NCBI GenBank assembly: GCA_947627975.1
Contig: CANQYB010000008.1
Span: 1 to 42,302 of the forward strand
Direction of reading: 5' to 3'
Source: an uncultured Bacilli bacterium
GTDB taxonomy: Bacteria; Bacillota_I; Bacilli_A; RF39; UBA660
Length of the DNA: 42,302 nucleotides
Position 1 is the stretch's first letter; each line of letters begins with the position of its first letter. Both the position numbers and the translations under genes were made by a program. The notes under the pieces are model-generated. The model was not told the DNA's origin, searched no databases, and was given only the letters and a program-made list of their open reading frames with translations. Positions 15,837-24,333 of this stretch are shown piece by piece.

Positions 15837-17003
15837 ATGAACGAAGCGATATTTTCACAAATTGATTTTGGCCCTTTAAAAGAATATTTAGAACAAGATG
15901 ATATAACTGATATTTCTTATGATAATGGGGGACAATTGTGGCTTAAAACTCTATCTAAGGGTATTTTTAGAGTTGAAAATCCTGCTATTAATAATTCATT
16001 AATAGAAAAAATTGCCTTTCAATGTTCCAATGTCATGGGAAAAACGTTTAATATGGCTGAACCATTTTTAGATGCTGAAAGTACTGAGCTTCGTTTAAAT
16101 TTTATTCACGAATCTATTGCTACTAATGGAATTGCGATGGTTATACGTAAAACACCAGCAAAAATAAGATTAAATCGTGAAAAACTTTTAAATGAAGAAT
16201 ATGTAACTAAAGAAATTTTGGATTTTTTGATAAATTGTGTTCACGCTCGATGTAATATTATTGTAAGTGGAGAAACTGGTTCTGGTAAAACAGAACTAGT
16301 TAAATATTTAGCAGCAAATACAAAAGATAATGAGAAAATTATTACTATTGAAGATACTTTGGAACTTCATTTAGATAGAATTTTTCCTCATCGAGATATT
16401 GTAGCTATGAAAACAAACAATATTGCATCATATTCTGATGTTTTAGTTACATGTATGAGACAAAATCCAATATGGATTTTATTATCAGAAGTTCGTTCTG
16501 CCGAGGCTGTTTTGGCTGTTAGAAATTCTATTTCTTCTGGGCATCATATTTTATCAACTATTCACGCTGATAAGGCTTCTTCAATACCAATGCGTATGTA
16601 CTCTCTTCTTGAAAGTAGTCAAGATGTTGATCAATTTTTATCATCTATTCATAGATATGTTCAAATAGGTATATATGTAAAAGGTTATTTTTCTAAAAAA
16701 TTAAATAGATATCAAAGAGAAATTATTGAGGTTTGTGAATTTTATGTTGATGATGATAATAAACCAATGACAAATATAATATATAAAAAAACGTTAGATG
16801 GAAAAATTACTTTAAATAATCCAACAAAACATTTACTTGATTATTTTAGTATTGCTAATGTTTTAATTGATAAAGATACATTCCATTTAAATGATGAAAA
16901 AAATAATTTAAATAACAAAGAAAATCAAAATAATAATTTAAATAATAATTCTCATGATTTATTAAATTCTTTAAGATTAAATAATAATATTGAAACATTA
17001 TAA
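15837..17003 (+). CDS. tadA: TadA/CpaF-type secretion ATPase
   Basis: A 388-residue cytoplasmic hexameric ATPase of the VirB11/CpaF class that powers pilin assembly. Walker A is GETGSGKT (145-152). The Asp box is ITIEDTLELH (169-178), Walker B is IWILLSEVR (212-220) and the His box is GHHILSTIHADKASS (235-249). The usual 'GEVRG.EA' after Walker B reads SEVRSAEA; the catalytic Glu is kept but both flanking glycines are Ser. The last ~40 residues form an Asn-rich low-complexity tail (NNLNNKENQNNN) beyond the family core. AAAGGGATGAT precedes the start. It lies between cpaB and tadB, the classical Tad order. No second assembly ATPase is in the window. Confidence 0.93.
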   Translation: MNEAIFSQIDFGPLKEYLEQDDITDISYDNGGQLWLKTLSKGIFRVENPAINNSLIEKIAFQCSNVMGKTFNMAEPFLDAESTELRLNFIHESIATNGIAMVIRKTPAKIRLNREKLLNEEYVTKEILDFLINCVHARCNIIVSGETGSGKTELVKYLAANTKDNEKIITIEDTLELHLDRIFPHRDIVAMKTNNIASYSDVLVTCMRQNPIWILLSEVRSAEAVLAVRNSISSGHHILSTIHADKASSIPMRMYSLLESSQDVDQFLSSIHRYVQIGIYVKGYFSKKLNRYQREIIEVCEFYVDDDNKPMTNIIYKKTLDGKITLNNPTKHLLDYFSIANVLIDKDTFHLNDEKNNLNNKENQNNNLNNNSHDLLNSLRLNNNIETL

Positions 17004-17021
17004 AAAGGAAGGTGAATATTT

Positions 17022-17915
17022 GTGGAATTAGTTATACTGTTAATAATTACAGCATTTATTATTACCTATAGAACTAATACTGGTGAAAAAACTTCTAAGT
17101 TTTTTATTGAAAAAGTTACCCAAGCTTATAACAAATATGCACCTGGTAAATTTAAAGAAGTAAGAGAAAAAGCAAAGGAATTGGGCCAAGAATATACACC
17201 AAGACAATATTTAACTCAAGTTGTTATATTAGGTGTAGTATTTGGTGGAATAGCGTTTTTATATTTTTGGAATTTAATTATTGCAATTATTTATGCAGTA
17301 ATTGCGATTTCCTTTGTTCCATATCTAGCTTTACTTCGTTGTAAAAGAATTTATAGTGAATATATATTTGAACAAATTCAAGTTTATACTACAAATACTA
17401 TCATGGAATTTAATACTACTCAATCATTTGTTAAAGCACTTGAAGGTGTTCGTGATTCTGGAATTATTGAAGAACCAGTACTTAGTGACTTAAAAAAAAT
17501 GATTGAACTTTCCTATGAAAATGGAACAATTGAAGAATCAATAGAATACTTTAATCAGAAATATCCATTTTATATGGTTAAAAATATGCACCAATTGTTT
17601 TTGCAAATAACTAATGAAGGGGCAAAAGATTCTGGAGAATCACTTGAAAATATGTCTATGGATATTGATATGTTAGTTGAAGGAGTTTATAGAGATAGAA
17701 TGGATAGAAAAAATTTTCACAGACGTTTTTTATCTTTTGGATTTGCTCTTTATTTTTTAGTAGTTGCAATGACACTTCTTCTTGGAAAAGATTCCTATAG
17801 AGAACTTATAAATCTTTGGTATGTAAGCTTGCTTCTTCACGCAATTATTATAATAAATAGTTTTTTCTTACTAAAAGGAGAAAAATATTATAACGAAGAT
17901 GTGGGGGCTGAATAG
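17022..17915 (+). CDS. tadB: TadB-like inner membrane platform protein (T2SSF family)
   Basis: This 297-residue protein has an N-terminal helix, a helix pair near 70-105, a cytoplasmic alpha-helical T2SSF domain (about 110-225; YTTNTIMEFNTTQSFVKALEGV, then a conserved-looking SGESLENMSMDID) and C-terminal helices. TadB and TadC together form the membrane platform on which TadA works. The start is GTG with AGGAAGGTG upstream. It directly follows tadA and precedes tadC. Assignment is by context plus the T2SSF-type layout; primary sequence is divergent. Confidence 0.85.
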   Translation: MELVILLIITAFIITYRTNTGEKTSKFFIEKVTQAYNKYAPGKFKEVREKAKELGQEYTPRQYLTQVVILGVVFGGIAFLYFWNLIIAIIYAVIAISFVPYLALLRCKRIYSEYIFEQIQVYTTNTIMEFNTTQSFVKALEGVRDSGIIEEPVLSDLKKMIELSYENGTIEESIEYFNQKYPFYMVKNMHQLFLQITNEGAKDSGESLENMSMDIDMLVEGVYRDRMDRKNFHRRFLSFGFALYFLVVAMTLLLGKDSYRELINLWYVSLLLHAIIIINSFFLLKGEKYYNEDVGAE

Positions 17916-17916
17916 A

Positions 17917-18705
17917 ATGTATGTGGAAATAATTTTTTTGGGAGTAGCAATATTTTTTATAATGAATTATACTGGAAGAGTTAGTACTAATAAATTTATT
18001 GAAGATAACGATGATATTTTTCAAAAACTAAAAGAAGATGATTACGACTTTTATGTTTATGCCAAATATGGTCCTGAAAAAGATCCAAATATTTTATTTA
18101 AAAAAAGAATGAAAAACGCTATAATTACTTTATTTATTGTTTTATTGTTTTTTATTTCTAGTTTAGATTATATTAAATTTTTAATTGCTATTGGTATTGC
18201 TTTTGCAGTTTTTAAAATGGATTATATGCAACTTAAATCTTATTATAAGGGAAGGTTGCATGAAATTGATCTTTTGCTACCATATTATTTAAAAAATTTA
18301 GAAATATTAATACAGCATTATACTGTTCCAGTTGCCATTGGTAAATCAATTGAAACAGCTCCTCCTATTTTTAAAGAGGGACTACAAAAAATGATTGATG
18401 AAATAAATGCTGGTAACCAAACAATTGATCCTTATATGGAGTTTGCTAGAAATTATCCTGTTAAGGATTCAATGAGAATGATGCGATTATTATATCGTTT
18501 GTCACTAGGTAAACAAGAGCGTAAACAAGAACAATTGCTTGCTTTTTCTAGAACAATTTCAAATCTTCAACAGAAAGCTAGAGATACTAAGTATAAAGAA
18601 AGACTTGAAAAAATGGAAAAGAAAACTATGCAAATGCTTATTATAACTGGTATTGGTGTAATGATTTTATTAGTTATTTCCCTATTAATGATGTTTAGTA
18701 AATAA
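17917..18705 (+). CDS. tadC: TadC-like inner membrane platform protein (T2SSF family)
   Basis: This 262-residue protein (start MYVEIIFLGV) is the second platform protein: an N-terminal helix, a helix pair near 72-105, a cytoplasmic helical domain (LLPYYLKNLEILIQHY, then ETAPPIFKEGLQKMIDEI) and a C-terminal helix (about 238-258). The track start at 17899 lies inside tadB and has no near ribosome binding site; the ATG at 17917, just after the tadB stop, has TGGGGG about ten bases upstream and is preferred. It is the last gene of the operon: a strong hairpin starts three bases after its stop. Confidence 0.83.
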   Translation: MYVEIIFLGVAIFFIMNYTGRVSTNKFIEDNDDIFQKLKEDDYDFYVYAKYGPEKDPNILFKKRMKNAIITLFIVLLFFISSLDYIKFLIAIGIAFAVFKMDYMQLKSYYKGRLHEIDLLLPYYLKNLEILIQHYTVPVAIGKSIETAPPIFKEGLQKMIDEINAGNQTIDPYMEFARNYPVKDSMRMMRLLYRLSLGKQERKQEQLLAFSRTISNLQQKARDTKYKERLEKMEKKTMQMLIITGIGVMILLVISLLMMFSK

Positions 18706-18707
18706 AG

Positions 18708-18738
18708 ATTAAAATAGTAAAATATTTTAATTTTTTTT
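18708..18738 (+). terminator. Terminator of the module B / Tad core operon
   Basis: ATTAAAATA (18708-18716) pairs perfectly with TATTTTAAT (18723-18731) across loop GTAAAA, followed by a run of seven T. It starts 3 bp after tadC. Confidence 0.8.
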
Positions 18739-18750
18739 AATTAAAGTTTT

Positions 18751-18759
18751 TGTTATACT
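18751..18759 (+). promoter_or_regulatory. Extended -10 promoter of the YfhO-like gene
   Basis: TGTTATACT lies 27 bp upstream of the preferred ATG, in the gap after the operon terminator. The -35 region is T-rich without a clear TTGACA. Confidence 0.5.
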
Positions 18760-18786
18760 ATTATTAGATAATAATTGAGGTGGATT

Positions 18787-21315
18787 ATGAAAAAAAATAA
18801 AAAAATATTATATTTTATTTTATCTTTTATAATACCAATTATAATTTTTATGTATCTTTGTTATTTAAGTAATATATATCCTTTTGGAAACATTTTAATT
18901 AATAAATATGATTCAATTGGACAATATTCTTCCTTTTTAGTAGAATTTATAAATAAATTAAAATTTGGAGGAAATTTTTTTTATACACTTCATGCTGGAT
19001 GTGGTGCTAATTTTTTAGGCATTTTTAACTTGTATGTCGCTAGTCCTTTAAATTTATTATTTATTTTTTTTAAACAAAATCAAATTTATACATTTTATAT
19101 ACTGCTAATTTATATTAAACTTGGTTTATGTAGCTTTTCATTATTTACTTATCTTTATAATGTAAATAAAAATCATTTAAGAGTTAATTTATTATTTACA
19201 ATAATTTACGCTTTGATGTCTTATTCTATTGGCTATTCATATCATATTATGTGGCTAGATGCCCTATATTTAGCACCGTTGATTTTGTTAGGAATTGATA
19301 AGTTAATTAATGATGATAAAATTATATTGTATACAATATTTTTGACTGTTTCAATAATAATAAATTTTTATATGGGCTATATGCTTTGTATATTTTCTTT
19401 AATATATTTTATTTATAAAATAATATTAAAAAAAGGAAACAAGAAAAAAATTATTTTTAAATTTATTTTATCTTCATTCCTTTGTGGATTTCTTAGTGCA
19501 TTTATCATAATTCCCTCAGGATTTGCTTTAATAAATGGTAGAAGTATTGGTGAAAATAATTTTATTTCTTTAAATTTAAATAATTTAAAAGCATTATTTT
19601 ATAATTTAACTCCAGCTAGTTTTATCCAATCAGATAACTATAATGATGGAAGTTGTGTTATATATTGTACTTTATTTGTCATATCACTTGTAATTATGTA
19701 TTTTTTTAATAAAAAAATTACTTTAAAACAAAAATTAATTACATTAATTATGATAATTTTTTTTATAATATCATTTTCTTTTAATTTACTTGATTTTTCT
19801 TGGAATATGTTTACTAAACCTATTTGGTGGAATAGCAGGTATTCATATTTATTTAGTTTGTTTTTAATTATTATTGCGCATGATTCATTCTTAAAAATTA
19901 ATGATATAAAAATGAATCATAAATTAAAATTATTATTTTTTACTATTTTTTTTATTTTAGTAATGATTAGTATGTCTTTAAAATTAATAGGCTCATCACC
20001 AACAAATATAAAATTAATAATAACTTTATTATCAGTTGCATTGCTATTTACATATTTTACTTTAATACCATCACTTAAAAATAATTTGTTTAAATTTATG
20101 ATTTTATTATTATTAATTTTTTCAGAAATAATTTATAATGGTTATTATTTATTAAGTTTTGATAAAGATAGTATTATTTATTATGATAAAACTATCAAAT
20201 CATTAAATAGTAAAATAAAATATATTAAGACATTAAATCAAAAAGATAGATCATTTTATCGAATTTATGATTATAATGATACTCAAGAGGATAATGGAAT
20301 GCTTATTGGTTTTAATTCTCCTTTAATTTTTTCATCAATTTATAATAAGAAATTAAATGTATTTTATTCAAAGTATATGGAAGTTAATAATTTATATGAT
20401 GAGACAATTAATCATACACAAATAAGTTATCCTAGTATAGAGCTTTTATCTTTAATAAATATTAAATATGTTATAGATTATAATGGTAAATTTTTAAAAA
20501 AAATTGATAGAGGAATAAATGAAATTACATCTGCTTTACCATTAGGATTTTTAATCGATGATAAACCTACTATTCAACTTGATGATTATCAAAAGTTTTT
20601 AAATACTGAAAAAATATATTCATATTTAAGTTCAACTAATTTGTCTTTATATAAACAGATTGATGAAGATATTACTTTTAAAAATATTTCTTTAAGTAAA
20701 GAAAAATCATTAAAATTAAAAAACAGTAAAAAAAGTGGGAAAGTAAATTTAAAATTTACAGTTTCTAATAATGGTTTATTGACTCCAAGAGTTTCTCAAT
20801 ATTTTTATAAATATGCTAGTGTATTAATTAACGGTAAAAAAGTAGATAAAAAAGATTTTATAGAAGTTTTTAAAGGGGATAAAGTAGTTATTACTTATCA
20901 ATTTTTAAAAGATGAAAATATAGATAATATATATCTATATGATTTACAGTTAGAAATATTTGATTATCAAAAATTTATTACTGTTATTCATAATTTAAAA
21001 GTTAATAATTTAAAAATTGATAAAAATGATAAAGATATACTTGGGGGATACATAAATGTGAATAAAAATGGGAAAAAATTATTTTTATCAATTCCTTATG
21101 ATAAAGGACTAATTATAAAAATTGATAATGAAGAAGTAAAATATAATGAAGAATTTGATACTTTTATATCTGTTCCTGTAAAAATGGGAAAACATAAAAT
21201 TTCTATAAATTATTATCCTCAGGGATTAAAATTGGGAATAATTATATCATTATCGACATTATTAATGATAATAATTGTAAGAATTTACATATTTTGTAAA
21301 CAAAAATATTTATAA
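18787..21315 (+). CDS. YfhO-family polytopic membrane protein (putative glycosyl-transfer protein)
   Basis: This 842-residue protein has about 12 membrane helices in its first ~460 residues, a large extracytoplasmic region and a last helix near the C-terminus (LGIIISLSTLLMIIIVRIYIF). The early loop YDSIGQYSSFLVEFINKLKFGG, then HAGCGANFLGIFNLYVASPLNLL, is characteristic of the YfhO/GT-C-like family, which uses lipid-linked sugars to glycosylate extracytoplasmic polymers or proteins. The TTG start of the track is rejected: TTGAGGTGG is the ribosome binding site of the ATG at 18787. It sits between the Tad core and pilin operons with its own promoter. Modifying the pilus or the giant proteins would fit, but no substrate is shown. 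Confidence 0.8.
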   Translation: MKKNKKILYFILSFIIPIIIFMYLCYLSNIYPFGNILINKYDSIGQYSSFLVEFINKLKFGGNFFYTLHAGCGANFLGIFNLYVASPLNLLFIFFKQNQIYTFYILLIYIKLGLCSFSLFTYLYNVNKNHLRVNLLFTIIYALMSYSIGYSYHIMWLDALYLAPLILLGIDKLINDDKIILYTIFLTVSIIINFYMGYMLCIFSLIYFIYKIILKKGNKKKIIFKFILSSFLCGFLSAFIIIPSGFALINGRSIGENNFISLNLNNLKALFYNLTPASFIQSDNYNDGSCVIYCTLFVISLVIMYFFNKKITLKQKLITLIMIIFFIISFSFNLLDFSWNMFTKPIWWNSRYSYLFSLFLIIIAHDSFLKINDIKMNHKLKLLFFTIFFILVMISMSLKLIGSSPTNIKLIITLLSVALLFTYFTLIPSLKNNLFKFMILLLLIFSEIIYNGYYLLSFDKDSIIYYDKTIKSLNSKIKYIKTLNQKDRSFYRIYDYNDTQEDNGMLIGFNSPLIFSSIYNKKLNVFYSKYMEVNNLYDETINHTQISYPSIELLSLINIKYVIDYNGKFLKKIDRGINEITSALPLGFLIDDKPTIQLDDYQKFLNTEKIYSYLSSTNLSLYKQIDEDITFKNISLSKEKSLKLKNSKKSGKVNLKFTVSNNGLLTPRVSQYFYKYASVLINGKKVDKKDFIEVFKGDKVVITYQFLKDENIDNIYLYDLQLEIFDYQKFITVIHNLKVNNLKIDKNDKDILGGYINVNKNGKKLFLSIPYDKGLIIKIDNEEVKYNEEFDTFISVPVKMGKHKISINYYPQGLKLGIIISLSTLLMIIIVRIYIFCKQKYL

Positions 21316-21327
21316 ATAGCAAATTTA

Positions 21328-21356
21328 TTGATAAAAAAAATAATTCTAGGTATAAT
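21328..21356 (+). promoter_or_regulatory. Strong sigma-A promoter of the pilin operon
   Basis: TTGATA-17 bp-TATAAT, one of the best promoters in the window, 32 bp upstream of the first pilin gene. High output is expected for a major structural subunit. Confidence 0.8.
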
Positions 21357-21388
21357 AAGTATGTATATAATAAGGAGGAATGTATTAA

Positions 21389-21613
21389 ATGAAAGAAGCG
21401 ACTGGTGAATTAAATATGACTGTAATTACTGTAGTTGCAATAGCTGCTATAGCTGCAATATTCTATGCATGGGTTTGGCCATCAATTCAAGTTAGTATCG
21501 CTAAAAATACTTGTGAGGCAGCATGTACTGAGGAAAAGAAATCTGGATGTGATAGTATAAATAGAGCTGAAATAAAAAAATCAAATTTTGATGCGACTAC
21601 ATATTGTAAATAG
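21389..21613 (+). CDS. Flp-like small pilin 1
   Basis: A 74-residue protein: MKEATGELNMTVITVVAIAAIAAIFYAWVWPSI, then a short Cys-rich tail with four Cys (42, 46, 54, 73). The size, single N-terminal helix and location at the head of a strongly promoted operon fit a Flp-type major pilin. The usual Flp signature (G|....EY before the helix) is absent; a Gly at position 6 followed by Glu could be a non-standard cleavage point. AAGGAGG lies ten bases before the start. The next gene is a tandem paralogue. The Cys tail could be disulfide-linked within or between subunits. Confidence 0.7.
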   Translation: MKEATGELNMTVITVVAIAAIAAIFYAWVWPSIQVSIAKNTCEAACTEEKKSGCDSINRAEIKKSNFDATTYCK

Positions 21614-21638
21614 AATAAACTTAAGGAGGCCATAATAT

Positions 21639-21893
21639 ATGAAAGAAGCAACTGGCGAATTAAATATGACAGTAATTGTTGTTGTTGCCATAGCTGTTAT
21701 GGCTTCTTTTTTCTTTGGTGTTTTTTGGCCTAGTATTAAAAATAGTTTTGATAGTGATACTGCATGTAATAAAGCTAATTGTAAGTATGGTGAAAATGGT
21801 AATAATGTTAAAGATGGTTATTACATCCATTGTTCATATTCATCATCTGGTAAAACTTATAATTTAGATGGCAAGTGTCCTTATAAAGGATAG
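21639..21893 (+). CDS. Flp-like small pilin 2 (tandem paralogue)
   Basis: This 84-residue protein is identical to pilin 1 over its first 13 residues (MKEATGELNMTVI) and shares the helix ending in WPSI, then diverges into a Gly/Asn/Ser tail with four Cys (DTACNKANCKYGENG...HCSYSSSGKTYNLDGKCPY). AAGGAGG precedes the start. The duplication kept leader and helix and changed the exposed tail, as expected for subunits that polymerise through the helix. It may be a second major subunit or an alternative or minor pilin. Confidence 0.68.
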   Translation: MKEATGELNMTVIVVVAIAVMASFFFGVFWPSIKNSFDSDTACNKANCKYGENGNNVKDGYYIHCSYSSSGKTYNLDGKCPYKG

Positions 21894-21901
21894 TGATGTA
21901 A

Positions 21902-22375
21902 ATGAGAGAATCTTATGGAGCTACATGGCTTACTCAAATTGTAATTGTGTTTATTTTGCTTTTTGCAGCAATTATTTGTTATGCCGTAAATTATGGAAAA
22001 GCTTTTAAAATTAAAAATCAAATTGTTGAAGATCTTGAATACTATGAATCCCCTAAAGAAGCTAAAGAGGCAATTAAAAGTTATCTTGTAGATGTTGGCT
22101 ATCGAAAAACTTCTACTTTAAAATTAAATGAAGAAGATAATGGTCAATGCCAAGGATATGGATTAGATGCAGAAGCATCAACTGATACTCATGGAGAAGC
22201 TTATTATTTTATTTGTAAATATAATAGTAGCGTTAATACTTCTGATATAAATAAAGTTTATTATAAAGTTTATGTTTTTTGGGGCTTCGATTTGCCAGTA
22301 ATTGGCGGACTTTTAAATTTTAAAATTGTTGGTACAACAAAAAGTTTACCTTCTGTTGGTGAAGATTGGCGATAA
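21902..22375 (+). CDS. Pseudopilin-like (TadE/F-like) protein 1
   Basis: A 157-residue protein starting MRESYGATWLTQIVIVFILLFAAIICYAV: short charged N-terminus, one helix, then an extracytoplasmic domain with two Cys. It is homologous to the next gene: both have a helix followed by (Y)xK(A/V)FK(I/V)KN(Q/E)(I/V)V and end with a 'Y...VYVFW.F..PVIG.L..FKI.G.T' strand set. The M[KR]ES start links it to the 138-residue protein near cpaB. It begins 8 bp after pilin 2. A minor-pilin role in priming or capping the fibre is inferred from architecture. Confidence 0.62.
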   Translation: MRESYGATWLTQIVIVFILLFAAIICYAVNYGKAFKIKNQIVEDLEYYESPKEAKEAIKSYLVDVGYRKTSTLKLNEEDNGQCQGYGLDAEASTDTHGEAYYFICKYNSSVNTSDINKVYYKVYVFWGFDLPVIGGLLNFKIVGTTKSLPSVGEDWR

Positions 22376-22390
22376 GAAAGGTGGATATAA

Positions 22391-22894
22391 ATGAGAGAAT
22401 CGATTGGTGGAGCATGGATTTATGGTTTAGTTCTAGGTTTTGTTTTGCTATTTACTTCTTTTATTTCCTTAGCTATTAGTTATAATAAAGTATTTAAAGT
22501 TAAAAATGAAGTTGTATCAATAATTGAAAAATACAATGGAGTTAACGATAAAAATAAAGATATTATTGCCAATTATTTAAAAACATCAGGTTATTCTATA
22601 AAGGGAGCAAGTTGTGATTCAATTGAAGATGAAGCGTCAAAAGGAATTGCAGAAAATAAAAATTACCTTGACTATATGAAAGTAATTGCCAATGTAGGTG
22701 ATGATGATAGTAGAACTATGTGTATAAAAAAAGTACAAAGAGAAAAAAATGTTTATGTTTATGATATAGTTTTATTTTATAATTTTAATATACCAGCTAT
22801 TGGAGATATTTTTAAGTTTAAAATAACTGGTCAAACAGAGGATATTTATTATCCAAATGATACTAATCCGTATCTTAATAAATTAGAACCATAG
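22391..22894 (+). CDS. Pseudopilin-like (TadE/F-like) protein 2
   Basis: This 167-residue paralogue of the preceding gene starts MRESIGGAWIYGLVLGFVLLFTSFISLAI. Shared features are the YNKVFKVKNEVV segment after the helix, 'I..YL+..GY' in the middle and FYNFNIPAIGDIFKFKITGQT near the end. Two Cys occur in the ectodomain. The ribosome binding site AAAGGTGG is about seven bases before the start. Paired TadE and TadF-like pseudopilins are usual in Tad loci, and this pair fits that slot although sequence identity to the named families is not visible by eye. Confidence 0.62.
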   Translation: MRESIGGAWIYGLVLGFVLLFTSFISLAISYNKVFKVKNEVVSIIEKYNGVNDKNKDIIANYLKTSGYSIKGASCDSIEDEASKGIAENKNYLDYMKVIANVGDDDSRTMCIKKVQREKNVYVYDIVLFYNFNIPAIGDIFKFKITGQTEDIYYPNDTNPYLNKLEP

Positions 22895-22902
22895 GAGGTT
22901 TT

Positions 22903-23889
22903 ATGAATGTAATAATTTCTAACAAATATCAAAGTGAATTGGGAACTTTAGATATAGATGTTAGCAAAAATTTAAATGGTGAATATGAAGTAGAGGAAAT
23001 AGTAAATATATTTAAAAATTACTTTTTTAATAAAATGATTATTGATATTACTTCTTTAAAAAATTATAAAGATATTAATAATATCAAAAAATTATCTTTA
23101 GGACTTGATGCGTCTAAAATTATTTTATTTTTAGATGATTCTTTAGAATGTTCAAGCAGTGTTTACTTATCAAATTTAGTTTCTATGGGACTATATAATT
23201 TTTCAAGAGATTTGGAAAATATTAAATATTTAATTAATAATCCAAATTCTTATGAAGATGTTGCTCATTTGCAAATTCTTAATAATAATGAATATCTAAA
23301 TGATACAAAGACATCTACAAATGAAGAAAATATAATAAAAACTAAAATTATTGGATTTAAAAATATTACTGATAATGCTGGGGCAACAACCTTAATTTAT
23401 ATTTTAAAAAAATATTTAGAAAAAAAATACTCTGTTGTAGCAATAGAGATGGATAAGCAGGATTTTAGTTTATTTAAAGATAAAGATATGTTTTCAACTG
23501 ATAGCAAAAATTTTGCTAATACTTTAATTAATGCAAAGGGAAAAGATATATTATTAATAGATATAAATAATTCAAATGAAGAAAATGATTGTGATGAGGT
23601 TATTTATTTAATTGAACCTACAATGATAAAGTTAAATAAACTAATAAGAAGAAATAAAAATATTTTTAAAGAACTTAAAGATAAAAAAATAGTTTTAAAT
23701 AAGTCGTTAATAAATGAAAGTGAAGTTAAAGAATTTGAATATGAATCTAAATCAAAAATTTTCTTTAATCTTCCTCCTTTAAATGAAAAAAAGTATGATA
23801 ATGATATTGTTTTTGATTTTTTAAGAAAATTAGGATTTTTAAATTTTCAAAATAATGTAAAGGAAAGAAAATTTAAATGGTTTAAATAA
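22903..23889 (+). CDS. TadZ/CpaE-like protein with degenerate P-loop
   Basis: A 328-residue soluble protein. Residues 1-130 resemble a receiver-like (atypical response regulator) domain as found at the N-terminus of TadZ/CpaE. A MinD/ParA-like Rossmann core follows: KIIGFKNITDNAGATTLIYIL, VVAIEMD, KDILLIDINN. The deviant Walker A Lys-Thr (GKTT) is replaced by NAGATT: the signature Lys is absent, as in many CpaE-type proteins that localise the pilus rather than hydrolyse ATP efficiently. It lies 8 bp after the pseudopilin genes with AGGAGG upstream. Likely role: positioning the Tad machine at a cell pole or site. Divergent, so moderate confidence. Confidence 0.65.
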   Translation: MNVIISNKYQSELGTLDIDVSKNLNGEYEVEEIVNIFKNYFFNKMIIDITSLKNYKDINNIKKLSLGLDASKIILFLDDSLECSSSVYLSNLVSMGLYNFSRDLENIKYLINNPNSYEDVAHLQILNNNEYLNDTKTSTNEENIIKTKIIGFKNITDNAGATTLIYILKKYLEKKYSVVAIEMDKQDFSLFKDKDMFSTDSKNFANTLINAKGKDILLIDINNSNEENDCDEVIYLIEPTMIKLNKLIRRNKNIFKELKDKKIVLNKSLINESEVKEFEYESKSKIFFNLPPLNEKKYDNDIVFDFLRKLGFLNFQNNVKERKFKWFK

Positions 23890-23918
23890 TTGACAAATGT
23901 AAATATTTAGGTTACAAT
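23890..23918 (+). promoter_or_regulatory. Consensus promoter of the VirB2-like gene
   Basis: TTGACA-17 bp-TACAAT. The -35 begins directly after the tadZ-like stop codon. The track ATG at 23919 abuts the -10 and so cannot be the start. Confidence 0.75.
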
Positions 23919-23948
23919 ATGCTTAGTTTAAAGAAGGAGAGGTTTTAT

Positions 23949-24332
23949 ATGGCAAAAACAAGTTTTTGTGCTAGTACTGGAAATATATGGCAATTTATTG
24001 GTTATTTTATTTTTTGGTTTAAAATTATTATTCCACTTATTATAATTATTTTAGGTGTAATTGATTTAGGTAAGGCAGTAGTAGCTCAAAAAGATGACGA
24101 AATAAAAAAAGCAACAACTAGTATAGTTAAAAGAATAATTATAGGTATTGTAATATTCTTTATTCCTACATTAATTTATATGTTCTTTGGTCTTGTTGGA
24201 ATTGGAAATAATGCTCAAGATAGAAATGATCAAGGATTTAAAGAATGCTATGAATGTTTGCTTCAACCTTTTGGTGCTGGTAAAAAAGGCAGTTGTAAAG
24301 GTCAAAATATTGTATCAATTGAAGAATCTTAA
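23949..24332 (+). CDS. VirB2/TrbC-like two-helix membrane protein
   Basis: A 127-residue protein (start MAKTSFCASTG, with AAGGAGAG eight bases upstream; the track start is inside the promoter). Layout: short polar N-terminus with one Cys, helix 1 (about 19-39; FKIIIPLIIIILGVIDLG), a charged loop KAVVAQKDDEIKKATTSIVKR, helix 2 (about 63-85), then a Gly/Cys-containing C-terminal tail. Two helices around a short basic loop recall VirB2/TrbC-type conjugative pilins and channel proteins of gut Firmicutes. It has its own strong promoter and terminator, so it is expressed as a single gene at high level. Whether it belongs to the Tad machine is inference from position only. Confidence 0.6.
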   Translation: MAKTSFCASTGNIWQFIGYFIFWFKIIIPLIIIILGVIDLGKAVVAQKDDEIKKATTSIVKRIIIGIVIFFIPTLIYMFFGLVGIGNNAQDRNDQGFKECYECLLQPFGAGKKGSCKGQNIVSIEES

Positions 24333-24333
24333 T

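Noticed and set aside
23919-23948. ATG start extending the VirB2-like protein by 10 residues
   Set aside because: Abuts the -10 element; the downstream ATG has a proper ribosome binding site.
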